In this document: piece by piece, positions 1 through 11,171 of the stretch
Layout of the letters: each line of letters starts with the position of its first letter
Position numbering within the stretch: the stretch's first letter is position 1
Origin: Exophiala sp. HKRS030
Taxonomy: Eukaryota; Ascomycota; Eurotiomycetes; Chaetothyriales; Herpotrichiellaceae
DNA: 64,000 nucleotides
Assembly (NCBI GenBank): GCA_023897205.1
Contig: JAHWDD010000003.1
Location: 5,955,665-6,019,664 of the forward strand
Direction: 5' to 3'
The notes under the pieces: generated by a model
Database searches by the model: none
What the model saw: the letters and a program-made list of their open reading frames with translations, nothing else
Told to the model about the DNA's origin: nothing
Translations under genes and position numbers: made by a program

Positions 1-1230
1 TCATACTTGGATGATCGCTTGTGATGGGGGCTGTGATGAATGGTATCATGGAAATTGTGTCAACATTCGGGAACGGGACGGTGATCTCATTGACAAGTAT
101 ATCTGTCCAACCTGTATGAAACCCGGACTACACACCACATGGAAACGCATGTGTCGCAGGAAAGACTGTCGTAAACCGGCACGAGTTACCCAGGATCCCC
201 CAGCAAATATTGTTCTGATGTTTGTGGTCGGATGTTCTTTGTGGAGCTTGTCCAGCGTGGCGACCCCGCTGCCCAGTCAAGTCGTGATGGGCAATTTCTT
301 GTTGAAAGTGAGAAGCCCAAAAAGGTTCGCAAGAAGTGGAGACGACCCGATCAAGGACACAACCTGCCGAAGACGGTTGTTCCGCTTGTCAACGGAGATG
401 TGGCGGAATTGCTTAATGATGATAGTCGTCTTGCCACACCTGCGTATAGTGAAGAAGAGAAATCTGACTATGAGACCGACAGCAGTCTCGATGATGACAT
501 GCTTCCAAACCGTGGATCAGCTTTAAGAGCTGGAGAAGTCAGGGCTCTCGTCGAACGTTGTAAAACGATCGATGATTGGAAGAACTTGGGCAGAAAGCCA
601 GATACTCCTCCGAGGGAGCTCGATGAATCTGAAATCAAGACCTCCTTATTGGATCACGACGAACTCGAACTGACCAAGATTGCCAGCATTGAAGCACAGA
701 TTCGAGAGCTGAATGAGAAGAACGAACTTCTAGGAGCGAGAGAAGGGTTGCTGGATCTTGTTAAGAATAGATCTGCCAATATCGCTGATGAGGTCAAGAA
801 GAGCAACTCCAAACTCAAACCTTGTGGGTTTGATCCACGCCTCGCCTGGAGTGATGTCGAATTTGCAAGATGGTATCACCGCGTCGGCAAATCCATTCTT
901 GCAGCAGGTGAAAAAGCAAAGATTGGTCCTCCTGATGATGATGATTCTGTACCAAGCAAGTCACCCCACATCAATGGTGTCAACGGTCTTACCAATGGAC
1001 TGCATCATGATGACGACGACGACGCAGATGATGAAGAAGAAAGCATGCCCAAAAAGGGTGGCGTGTGCGTCAAGAGCAATTGTCCACGACACAAGAACTG
1101 GGCCAAGAGTCAATTGGCAGAAGTTAGATTTGAACAGGATTTGGTCCGAAGATCTCTAGGGAAATTGGAGGCTCAATTATACGAATTCAGGCAAAGAGCT
1201 ATGGTGAGAGCATGGGAGCGACGTGGTTGA
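1..1230 (+). CDS. spp1: COMPASS (Set1) complex subunit Spp1-like PHD protein, 5'-truncated and frameshifted
   Basis: Homologue of Spp1/Cps40, the PHD-finger subunit of the Set1/COMPASS histone H3K4 methyltransferase in the nucleus. The gene enters from the left edge, so its start is missing. The visible part opens inside a PHD finger (CDGGCDEWYHGNC, then YICPTC), followed by a Cys-rich stretch (CRRKDC, then KYCSDVCG) and a C-terminal zf-CpG_bind_C-type region with VCVKSNCPRHKNW and a helical tail. An acidic linker lies around 1003-1045. The 5' half reads in frame 2 and the 3' half in frame 1; the switch falls at the C5 run 197-201, where a sixth C would give DPPSKYCSDVC without a break. With that base added, the visible coding part is 410 codons. 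This is probably a sequencing indel. Family assignment is fairly secure; the upstream exons cannot be seen. Confidence 0.85.
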
Positions 1231-2260
1231 ACGAGGGACGAAATAGACCAAGCCGAGCTTCGAGTGGATGATCTTGATCGTAGCGCGGGGCTTTGGTCAT
1301 GATTCAACGAGAATACATCAACTCGGGTATGATCAAACGCATGACACAAGGTAGGTAGGCGGATCTACCATAGTTGTATCACCACAATTACGCTTGTGTC
1401 TCATGCCAAACGATGGACCGCAGATATATCATATGTACACCAGATATCTTTCAAAATAATCCTGACCACAGACTAGTTTAGATGCCGTAACCTCTCTCTC
1501 TCGTCTGCCGTCTCACGTGCTTCTAATCACGATTTGAAGAAGCAGAGCGCGACAAGCTTCCGAGATATGTCAAGATTTGATTGATACCGTCTATCTCATT
1601 GCAAGTGTAGAATGATCTACCCTTTGTGACCCTTGCACGAGCAAGACCCGAACCGTGATCGAGAGCCTAGAGGCAATCACAAGTGGGCAGCAAGTCTCAT
1701 TCAGACAAAAGTCGAACGTTTTAAACTTTCTCTCTATAACTGACTTGATTGAAATATGGACAAATTTCAAAATAAAATATATGTCCCAAGACCAATGTCT
1801 ACCAGTTTAGTCGATAGATAGGATAATTAAAAACTCGACACATTCGATAATTCTCTTTCTCTTTCTCCTAAATCTGGTCTCAGCTGAGGCATATCTGCAT
1901 ATATACAGGAACCAGAAAGAATCGCACCTTCGATATTGTTGATTCTTGTCGTTGATCTCATCATCGTGACAAATACCAAAAAAAAATTAACTCCATCATC
2001 TAACCAGAATCCCAACAAAGTAAAGCCTAACCAGGCGATGATGAAAACGCCGCGCTTTATCCCAACAACGCCGTATATGTGTATGTGTGTGGAGACAAGA
2101 AGTGAGGGAAGTGAAGATTGTAAACCAGACCAGAACAGACCAGAAACAAACCCTGCTCGTACGGCAAGGAGGACAAGAAAGAAGCCATATATGATGCCGA
2201 TGATGACATGATCAGAGCACCCGAGGCACCCAGACGCATGCACATCCACCAGGCACAGTC
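1231..2260. other. Convergent intergenic region, no gene seen
   Basis: Shared 3' flank of the Spp1-like gene (+) and the dehydrogenase gene (-). Only short ORFs of low-complexity composition occur on either strand (for example 1827-2264), and none resembles a protein. It should hold both 3' UTRs. An AT-rich stretch lies around 1730-2000. Confidence 0.5.
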
Positions 2261-3441
2261 TCACTTCGACGAATACGCAGCCTTGATCTCGTCACAAACC
2301 GCCGCCGTGACCTCCTTGGTGTTCGCGGACCCACCCAGATCAGCCGTCTTGATACCCTTCTCACACACACGCTCGACACACTCGAGCAACTTCTGCGCAG
2401 CGGCCTCCTCGCCCAACCAGCTCAGCATTTCGGCCGCGGTCCAGAATGTGGCGACAGGGTTTGCAATGCCTTTCCCAGTGATGTCGAAAGCCGAGCCGTG
2501 GATCGGCTCGAACATACTGGGGTGTTCGCGGGTGGGGTCGAGGTTGGAGGTGGGCGCGATGCCGATGCTGCCTGCAAGCGCGGCCGCGAGGTCTGAGAGG
2601 ATGTCGGCGTGCAGGTTCGTGGCGACGATGGTGTCGAGGCTCTCTGGCTTAAGGACCATGCGGCAGGTCATGGCGTCGACGAGCATTTTGTCGGTGGTGA
2701 CGTCGGGGAACTCCTTGGCGATGTCGGCGGCGACTTCGTCCCAGAGAACCATGCCGTTGCGCTGCGCGTTGCTCTTGGTCACGACCGTGAGGAACTTGCG
2801 CGGCCGTTTCTGTGCGGTTTCGAATGCGAACCGCATGATCCGCTCGACGGCGTGCCGCGTGAAGATGCTGACTTCGGTCGCCGTCTCCCATGGGTGGCCC
2901 TTGTGAGAGCGGCCGCCTTGCCCTGCGTACTCGCCTTCGCTGTTCTCGCGGATGATCACCCAGTCCAGTGTCCCTGGCGAGGCGTTGCGGAGTGGTGATT
3001 CCGTGCCGCGGAAGATCTTGGTCGGGCGCACATTGGCGTATTGTTGCATGGGTTGGCAGATTGCTAGACGGAGGCCCCAGAGGGAGATGTGGTCTGGGAC
3101 GTCTATAGGAGAACGAAGAATATTAGTATCATAGTTCATATCCATGAATTGTCCCACAGGGAAGAGAGTTTCAACGTACCAGGAGCACCGACAGCGCCGA
3201 ACAAGATGGCATCATGCTTCTTCAAGCTCTCCAATCCTCCATCGGGAATATACTTTCCGGTCTTCTTGTAGGTCTCGGATGACCAGTCGTAGTCTTCGAA
3301 TTCGAGCTTGAAGTCTCCAGCGGCGGCTTCCAGAGCCTTGAGGACTTCCACGCCGGCGGAGATCACTTCTGGTCCGATACCATCGGCGCCCATGGTGGCG
3401 ATGCTGTAGGTCTTGTTGACCGGAACGGCTATGGGAGACAT
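2261..3441 (-). CDS. Tartrate/D-malate dehydrogenase-like enzyme (isocitrate/isopropylmalate dehydrogenase family)
   Basis: NAD- and metal-dependent decarboxylating dehydrogenase of the ICDH/IPMDH superfamily. The closest recognisable subgroup is tartrate dehydrogenase/decarboxylase and D-malate dehydrogenase (TtuC/YeaU type). Two exons: 3180-3441 and 2261-3102, joined over a 77-bp intron (3103-3179; donor GTACGT, acceptor CTATAG). The product is 367 aa, the usual family length. Visible landmarks are the N-terminal nucleotide-fold motif MGADGIGPEV, ENSEGEYAGQGGR, KSNAQRNGM, the metal-binding DAMTCRM...NLHADILSD segment and EPIHGSAFDITGKG. The ENSEGEYAGQGG variant is why I prefer tartrate/D-malate dehydrogenase over leucine-pathway IPMDH. 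There is no obvious mitochondrial presequence, so it is probably cytosolic (inference). It is divergent from the fungal_trans regulator at 5543, with 2.1 kb between them. The exact substrate cannot be fixed from sequence. Confidence 0.87.
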
Positions 3442-5542
3442 GCTGGGCGGTGGTTGTCGGTGGTCGAGGTGTAGGGAATTTGTTCAGAGGAATTCAGTGT
3501 CGAATCGTCAATGTCGTTGATATTGCTTGAAGCGAAAATCACTTGATATCAATGCCTGGAGTGTAAATGTTGTTTCTGAATTGTTGTCTCTATTCAATAT
3601 TGCTCTTGAAGATGATTCTACAAGTAAAACCCAAAACAAAGTCGTTCCTTTACAAGATATATATACTCAAGGTCATCTCTGAACGATACCAGAACTCCGT
3701 CCGCCTTTCATGCCGAGCAATGAAGCAAGCTATTCTGTGTACGGATCGATCATCGATTGCCGTGGCCAAGTGGAGTTGACGTCTCGGCCCACGCGCCGAG
3801 GCCTTTGGATTTGGGTGAGGTAAGTTCGGTGCCATTGCGTATTGGTTCAGGCCATGCTCCAAAATTCTCCGCATTATCGGATAGTGAGTTTTCCAGAAGG
3901 ATGTTGTGGATGTTGTTACTGGACTGTCGAGTCTCGACAAACCCATGGTGATCGCCTTTTTGCCTCGCTTGCCTCTGGCTGGCCCTGTGTAGACTGTGAG
4001 TTCGATGATTGCTGCCCGGACAAAGTCAAGTGAGTATCTACGGAAAAGGGTTGGTCCGGAGTAGCACAAGATCATCGGACTTGGCTTTTACCGTGTAATT
4101 GTGATTGGTCGATCGACGACTACGTGACAGCCTTCCCGGGCCGAGACACTTGCTCATTTTCATTGTCTCGGAGCCTTGCGAGATATTTGCAGGATTTGCT
4201 GTCACCTCCATATGTTCTGGATCTCAAACACGGGATTTCGACCGCATACCCTAGAAATCAATACCCATTATTGCCCAAGGCTGCGGAAAACTCGGCATCG
4301 GTCGAGATTGTACGATTGTTTTGGGCACTCAGGCATGGCTCATTTTCTTCATAGTGGATACAAGATTCGTTCGCAGAGTCGTATGAGAACCACATCGACA
4401 AAGTGAATTCTCCTGTTTTCGGCGGAAGGATTGTATGTCCTTTGCAGATGCTGCGGTGACTGATCATCAGTCGTGAAAAGGTTTGAGTCTTTTTCCCAGA
4501 TGTGACGGTAACACCCACAGACGACGCCTTTGGAGGATACTGTGCACTCGCTGCACCCTAACTGTCATGAGGAATTCGTTTGCAAGCAGGAAAACCCTCG
4601 GTCTCCAAGATGCGCCTAACATCTCAAGACAGGAAGGAGACGGCAGATCAGAAATAGCCTGGTTTGACATTCGACGTATCAAACATAAGTAGATGCTCCT
4701 TCAGCCTGGTACCTAGTACCAGCCAAGCTCCTTATAAAGGGTACTAAGAAGGGCCAAAATGGCCACTTGAACTGCCCAAAAGTCCTTCGTCGTGAGTAAC
4801 TGGCCCTGATCATTTAACGTCTCTCATTCAAATGGCTCTGCAACCACTGGTTTAGTTTGCTTGAAGAGCATCGACTGTTGATGGGGTCCCCATATCAGGA
4901 TTGATGGACACTGACAGCTGTGCAATGCCATCGCGTCACCATTGCTGAAGTATGGATGCACGAACCGTTGTGGGAGATCGAAGTTCAACAAACAAACCCT
5001 CAAGACAATTCTTAGAAGTCGTGCAAGCACTATACAGTAGCCGGTCGGAACTGTCGTAGTGGTGCTTAAGCTCACAGCGACTGGTCCGTCTTCATTCAAA
5101 CTTGCATTTCAGTCGAGAAGCACAACAATGGTTGATTCTTGACGGCAACAGGTGAGGATGCAATGTCCTGTTCGTTTTTCAGCACAATCTGAAGAAACGT
5201 TTGATTCCCACGTGACAGTCTCCAATCTTGTGACATAGTTTATGTAGGGACCACGAGGGACCTAGTAGGGACATTAGGGACTACGTGTGAACGCCCCAGG
5301 CAGGTCCACATATCCTTTGGTGCGTGTTGGCGTCAAGTCTAGGCGAGGAGCTTGGGAGAATTTGCGGGGTTTACTACATTCTAACTAGTTCGTCGGGATG
5401 TTGGGGTCACAACATGCGGAAATTTCCCCAGCCAGCCCAGGATGCCCAGCTTGGACTCTCGGCACCTCTTCCAAAGTAAAGAAAGAGACTTTATTCTAAC
5501 GCCCAACCACAAACATTCCACCATGTGACAATCCCGTCAAAC
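3442..5542. other. Long divergent intergenic region
   Basis: About 2.1 kb between the start of the dehydrogenase gene (-) and the regulator gene (+). Several ORFs of 60-140 codons occur (for example 3650-4075 on the minus strand), but they are mutually overlapping, lack domain motifs and have no clear splice partners. It should contain both promoters. No element with recognisable ends was found. Confidence 0.45.
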
Positions 5543-7870
5543 ATGTCTCGTATAAGTCACCAGTTTCGAAGTCGTTCATCTCCTCCTAGCGATGGAGGTC
5601 GTCAAGATGAGGATGAGCGCCCTTCAAAGCGACAGAAGGAAAGCCATCCTCAAGAACTCTCACGCTTCAAAGAAGTTGGTTTAATGCGCAATGGAATGGG
5701 CGTCTCATCTGCGAGCTTTGTCGGAAGCGCCAGCGGCATTCACTTCATTCGATCTGTCTATAGCGCAATGGCTGGACGAACTTCAAACTTACACGGAGAA
5801 ACCCCAGAGAGTAACTTGGTTCCAGGCGAGGATGATCGACTCGACAGTGGCTGGGGTAGCAGCACCAATCGTCAAATATGGCAACCACATGAAGTAAATC
5901 TGGGAAATAATGATCCTTCAAAGGAAGCCTTTACCTTTGATGAGCTTGTCAATTGGTCCGGAAGCTACTTTGATGTTTGGCACCCAGCATATCCATTCCT
6001 TCACGCGCCGTCTGTGCTCGATTCCTTTGAAAGATTCGCCCAAAATGGTCTACCTAGAGAGAACACTTTCGACGTCATTCTTATGAGGTCTATCATATCC
6101 ATCAGCTTGTGTGACCGTCGACAGAGGAACGAACCATTAGCTCGACCTGTACCCAAGTGCCTTGTTTTCACGACGTTTGAAGAAGCTCTGGACAGCATTC
6201 AACCAGCCGTCACCAATGCCGCCACAATTCCAGCACTACAAGCCGTTGTCTCGGTACAGTTGTTGGAGGTCTCAATGCTCAGGCTCAATGCAGCATCTCG
6301 TCTAGGGGGCTGGTCATTCGTCTAGCCTTTCAGATGGGTCTTCATCGTTGCCCGTCACGCTTCGCCTCTTTTACCCCAGCCGAACGTCAGTTACGCCAGA
6401 GACTATTTTGGTCCATCTATTGTATAGACAGACATCTGTGTCAGGCTCTCGGGCTGCCTTTGACTGTTCGTGATGATGATATCGATGTCTGCTATCCAGA
6501 CCAGGAGCAGCATATCCTACCCGGCACAACTGCTCAACAGCAAGCCAATGCTCGAAAGCGAGATCCTCAGGTTGATAGCCGTCTGATGATTCTTGCACTC
6601 CTGGCAAAACATGCAGAAATAAAGGGCGCAATAATGGAACTTCGAAACAAAAAGGTCGCTTCAAGAGAAGAAAGTCTAGAGCGCGCCGTCATGATTAACG
6701 CCAAACTTACACAGTGGTGGAATCAAGTTGAAGATGCCATTGAACAGGCCGAGTATCAAGACGCACCTTTCCACACATTGCACAAAGCTATATTCACAGT
6801 CTTGAAGCATGAATCCAAGATTGCACTGAACCGTCCGCTTTTGACCACCTCAAAGAAGACAGCCAGTTATGCTGGTGCTCTTCATTCGTGTATCGCCGCG
6901 TCCAAAGCCATCATCTCTACACTTCACGGTCTGATTGTCCCGGTCAGCGACTCTATCGCTTTATCTCCTGATCAAAATCGAAAAACCTATTTACCCATGT
7001 TTTGGCCTTCCTTCACCTGGGCTGTATGGATGAGTGCGTTCATTATGCTGTACGCGGCGATGGAGAACGAGGTCGACTCACATGTTGCGATGAGGTAAGC
7101 AAAGCGATTCCCTGTACCAAGCATGCCAAACAAAAATATCGAGACTAATACGTATAATTTTATACGCACAGGAGCACAGACCGTAGTCTTCAAATCCTCG
7201 AAAAACTCGCTGCTCGAGGCAGTATCTGGCCATCTGCCTGTGCGATAGCCATTCGCGACATGCGCTCAAGTCTGACCCAACCCGAACAAATCAGCGACCG
7301 CGACCTACCTCGCGCACACACAAGTTCCTCCAACCATTCCGACAGCGGCATCGTTGCGCGACAGCCAGACGTCTCATCACTATCCACCCACAACAACGAC
7401 GCAAACTATTTCTCCGACCAAAGACGAGACACTGGAACTAGCCAACACGCCGGATGGGTGATGCCATACGCAACAACCCAACCACCTACTCCCCCACCCC
7501 AACCACAGCAACAACAACAACCACAAATCAACCAATTCTCCAGCTTCAGCCCGACCAGCAACCCGGCGCCACGACAACCATCACGAGCAGGGGCTTTCCA
7601 GACGTGCAAAGCACACAACCGTACGCCGACGCGATGGGCTCCGGCAGTAGCCAGTTTCCATCATCGTCACAATTCACTCCGCAACCGCAAGCGACGCCGT
7701 TTCCCGAAACCATGTCGACGAAACCATGGCCGGATTTTGCAACCATGGAATTGGGCAATGTCTCTGAAATGCCGCCGTTCTCGCTCGACGGGCTCGACCC
7801 GTTGCAGGGCTTTGATATTCCTTTCTGGATCGGTCATGACAATACAGCGGCTTGGATGAACCACGGGTAG
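5543..7870 (+). CDS. Fungal_trans-domain transcription factor lacking a visible zinc cluster (two frame breaks)
   Basis: Nuclear regulator with the fungal-specific transcription factor domain (PF04082-type 'middle homology region'). The domain core is clear: DVWHPAYPFLHAPSV, then the GLVIRLAFQMGLHRCPSRF block, then ERQLRQRLFWSIYCIDR and LGLPLTVRDDDIDVCYP. Exons are 5543-7094 and 7172-7870 with a 77-bp intron (GTAAGC...ACAG). I start at ATG 5543, because the ATG at 5523 is followed at once by TGA. Two one-base gaps are needed: a missing G in the G5 run 6305-6309 (restores GGLVIRLAFQ), and one more between about 7490 and 7590, probably in a C5 or G4 run, so that the tail ends DIPFWIGHDNTAAW. 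With both restored the CDS is 751 codons, divisible by three. The N-terminus has no Cys-rich Zn2Cys6 motif, so either an upstream exon is missed or this is a zinc-cluster-less regulator. Target genes are unknown. Confidence 0.78.
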
Positions 7871-8920
7871 AGGAAAGACGCCTCTACATAAAAGAAATCT
7901 GTTATCATCGTAGCACGAACGCAGTCTGTGTGCTAGCTACAGATCGTAGTTCCATTTCAACAACTATATACGCGTTATACGCGCTGCAGAGCATGCGTGA
8001 CTGCGTGGGAATATGTTTAGGATCGCCGAGGGCAACAACTTGCCAAAATCTCCCGCAGCGTCTCGAATCAAACACAACGAGCTCGAAGCTTCGAAACCAA
8101 CGCAACCCCGGCGACCACATCGTTAATTACCACTGCGCTCTCCCTCAACAAACCACCCAATATCGCAACAGGCAGAGCCTCCACATCACCAGCCCAGATC
8201 CCAACACAAAAACTCGCAAGGAAGTCCAAATGACATTTCCACATCTCGCATACAAAAGCCTTCCCCTTCTTCTCCCCTTATTCTCTCCTCCTGTTCGTTC
8301 AAACCATACCCTCCACCTTCGAGCCACCCATGATATGACATGAACACCACGCGTCGAGAATTTGCGAAACGCACCACCCCTTTTCCTGCGTGTAGACAGA
8401 GGACAGAGGACAAAGGACAAACCGAGCGATACCATGCACGCAGTTGTGGTGTCCAAAGTCTGAAGGTGGCACAACACACTAAGTTGAATAAGTTACCTAG
8501 CTTGCAAGGGAAAATAGTGGTTCCGAGTCGGAGGCGGAGTCGTGTCCTACCCAGTGTGGCAGTCGGAGTCTAGAGAAAAGGATGATGATCTGGGCCATGT
8601 GATTGCATGTGATTGCAGGGTTATGGTTTGAAGGTGGCAAAGGACTCAGGAGTCATTGATGGAATATGGAATTATGGATGGACATCCGACTCACTTCGGC
8701 GGTAGGCTTGTGTGATTGGACAGGGAAGAGGAACCGGGTTAGGTGTTATCATTTTATTCTTTCCAGTTTTCATGTCTGCATGGGAAATATCGTCGAGGAC
8801 GAGATACTCTCTGCGAGCAGACTAAATCACAAACGGAACTATCTGCAAACTTGTAAATCTAACTTTTGAGCTCCTATCTACAAGTACACAGTGCTGAAGA
8901 CGGCCGCAGGTACGACCTGT
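7871..8920. other. Convergent intergenic region, no gene seen
   Basis: Lies between the 3' ends of the regulator gene (+) and erg24 (-). ORFs at 7852-8343 and on the opposite strand overlap each other and show no domain. Presumably 3' UTRs and spacer. Confidence 0.45.
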
Positions 8921-10430
8921 TCAATAAACGTAGGGAATAATCCTGTACTTGACCCTCTCGCAATACCGTTCCCAATCCTTGCCGTACTTCTTTCGACATT
9001 TTTCCTCGTCTCTCAATTCGCGATGGACCAGCAAGACGCCAAAATAAACAATGTAGAAATAGGTGAAGATCATGCCCCAACCCCTGGCATCCCCCTGTAC
9101 AGTCTCAGTGGTGATGTTTCCGGTCACTGGATTCTGATATTTGTTCACGATATATCCTGCAATGCCTGTGGGAAGACTGTAGCTGAAGGACATGATCCAA
9201 TCGCCAAAGTAGTTGATATGGCGAGCTCGACCCCACCAGCCAGAGACAAGGAGTTTGGAACCAGATTCGGTAGTGATAGCTTCGAGGTGAGACACGCGTG
9301 GATCATTAGGATTTGTGCGAAATCGATTCTTTTCGTTGTTGGATGAGCGGAAAATATAATATCCTATGCCTTGGACGGCCAGTACACCGGCAATACCAGT
9401 CAGACCGAGGCTGAGTGGATAGACAGCCAAGTATCGTGCTTGAATGCTGTAAATGAATGGCAGCCAGGCGAAATCACCAAAGGCTAGCATGTAACCGAAG
9501 CCATCGGTAGTGCAGTCAATTGTTGTGAGAATGGCTGGTTCCATGTATAGTGCGTCGAGTACGTAGAGGGTCTGGAACGAGGTTATGAGGATTATAGAAT
9601 CCGTGATGTAGCCATGAATCTTGTATTGATGGGCGATGAAGGCGAGATTGAGAATGATCCACCCGATCAAGCCTGGTCGCATCTCATTCCACAATTTGAT
9701 GTCGAGAATTTGCCCACCTGCAACGGGAATCCACTCTGGGATTGCGATGCGTGGGTTGAGTTCTCTGCCGATGAAGAAATCGTAGATGACATTTCCCGTA
9801 TGGCCGCCCTTTGCAAGCTCGCGGTGCTGAGGGTTGGGTTTGCCCGGGTGAGGAACGGAGAAAGAAGCGACATATACATATATAGATTGAACAATTGCAA
9901 TGATCAAGGTCGCAGTCTGGATCTGCAGGAAATTGTCCCAAATATACGTCCACACAACGAAGTCGGCGCCTTGATATGCTGTGCCAACTGCCAGACCAGC
10001 GAGAATGACAAGCGCGGAACTGAACGAGTTGAATTTGTATTTGTGTCTTCCGCCTGTTCCCAAAACTGTACCGTCAAGTTCCTGACCCGGAAGGAATAGC
10101 TGAAGAAAAACGAGCAGCGCGAAATATGCAGAAACCCAGCCGAGGACGCCGACGTCGAAGAGGGCAGAAAGACCCTGCTGACCAAGTGGTGTTTGAGCCT
10201 TGAGCTTTGCCCAGCTCAGAGTGCTAAGGTCAAGGAGGCCTGGCGCAGGACAACCCGAGACATCGTTGCAGAAGATGATGCTGGACCAGACCAAGAGTGG
10301 TAGACCGAAAACTATAGCAACCGCACCTGGTCTGAGGACTTGTCAGCGTTTGTGGTGTCAGAGATGTATCAAGTTGTTGGCAGACTTACGGCCCGAAGAA
10401 TTCGTACTCAGGCTTGTGCTTGCCGGTCAT
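8921..10430 (-). CDS. erg24: Delta(14)-sterol reductase (ergosterol biosynthesis)
   Basis: C-14 sterol reductase of the ERG4/ERG24 family. It reduces the delta-14 double bond left after lanosterol 14-alpha-demethylation, using NADPH, in the endoplasmic reticulum membrane. Exon 1 is only 41 nt (10390-10430, MTGKHKPEYEFFGP), followed by a 58-bp intron (10332-10389, GTAAGT...CAG) and exon 2 (8921-10331). The product is 483 aa, normal for the family. Eight or more hydrophobic segments are visible. Family signatures near the C-terminus are present: LLVSGWWGRARHINYFGDW, then the terminal block DEEKCRKKYGKDWERYC...RIIPYVY. Erg4 (C-24(28) reductase) is the alternative, but the overall pattern fits Erg24 better. 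The frame is intact. Erg24 is a known target of morpholine fungicides (family knowledge). Confidence 0.92.
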
Positions 10431-11171
10431 TGTTCTGGAATTTAAGGGGATTTACGTAGGCGATGTCTCTGAGATCAGGGCAAAAGAACGACTAAGCTGT
10501 CGCGGAAATGGAGGTGCAAGAGACAAATAAAGAGCGACGAATGCACGAGGCCATAATGAACAATCGTTGGAAGTAGTACCAAGAAGGAACAATGTTGATT
10601 TGTGGGGAGACGCGCTCGGATGGACCAAGACCCGAAAGGGAAGTCATGATGCCACTTCCAAACTTTGAAATTCCCATGCCGAGCTCATTGACATCTTCCA
10701 TCAACACCATGCGTGACCATGCATCATACGGCCCCAAATGTGTACTTTTGGACCTTGTTACCAATCAACTTTCGAAATCTTCACATCGGGTGGTCGTTGG
10801 TCAGCACTTCGAAGACTACCAATGTGTAAAAGACTGTACATGTTCATTGATCCAGCTTCAATGTTCATCATCCGCTATGCTTCCCTCCACTAAACTCAAG
10901 CACAAGAGTAGAACCACGACGTTTGACTTCACAATGCCAAGTATTATGTAGTGCTCAAGTCAAGACACAGCTGCTGATTCCGATGTACTGAGGATTAAGC
11001 AGGTTCGAATATGCTAAACTCCTTCCCCTTGTCGATCTGACCTATCGATGGCCAACAGATCATATGCAATCGTCCCAATTAGTTGCAACACCAGGAAAAT
11101 CCCTTGGACAACTCCGTAAACTGCCCGAAACACCAGCTAATGCACAGTGCGTGATGCGAGTAATAAACCCG
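10431..11171. other. Intergenic region upstream of erg24
   Basis: About 740 bp between the start of erg24 and the 3' end of the MFS gene, both on the minus strand. It should hold the erg24 promoter and the transporter 3' UTR. ORFs here are short and overlapping. I saw no convincing sterol-response element. Confidence 0.4.

Noticed and set aside
197..201. Programmed -1 ribosomal frameshifting as an explanation for the frame breaks
   Set aside because: The sites are plain C or G runs without the X-XXY-YYZ slippery pattern, they occur in unrelated genes, and one needs a base removed. Sequencing error is simpler.
3650..4075. 141-codon minus-strand ORF in the dehydrogenase-regulator spacer
   Set aside because: No domain, no splice partners, and it overlaps similar ORFs on the other strand.
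7260..7859. Frame continuing to 7859 as the C-terminus of the fungal_trans regulator
   Set aside because: Its last 85 residues are Arg-rich and look like a shifted frame; the other frame gives a coherent end (DIPFWIGHDNTAAW).
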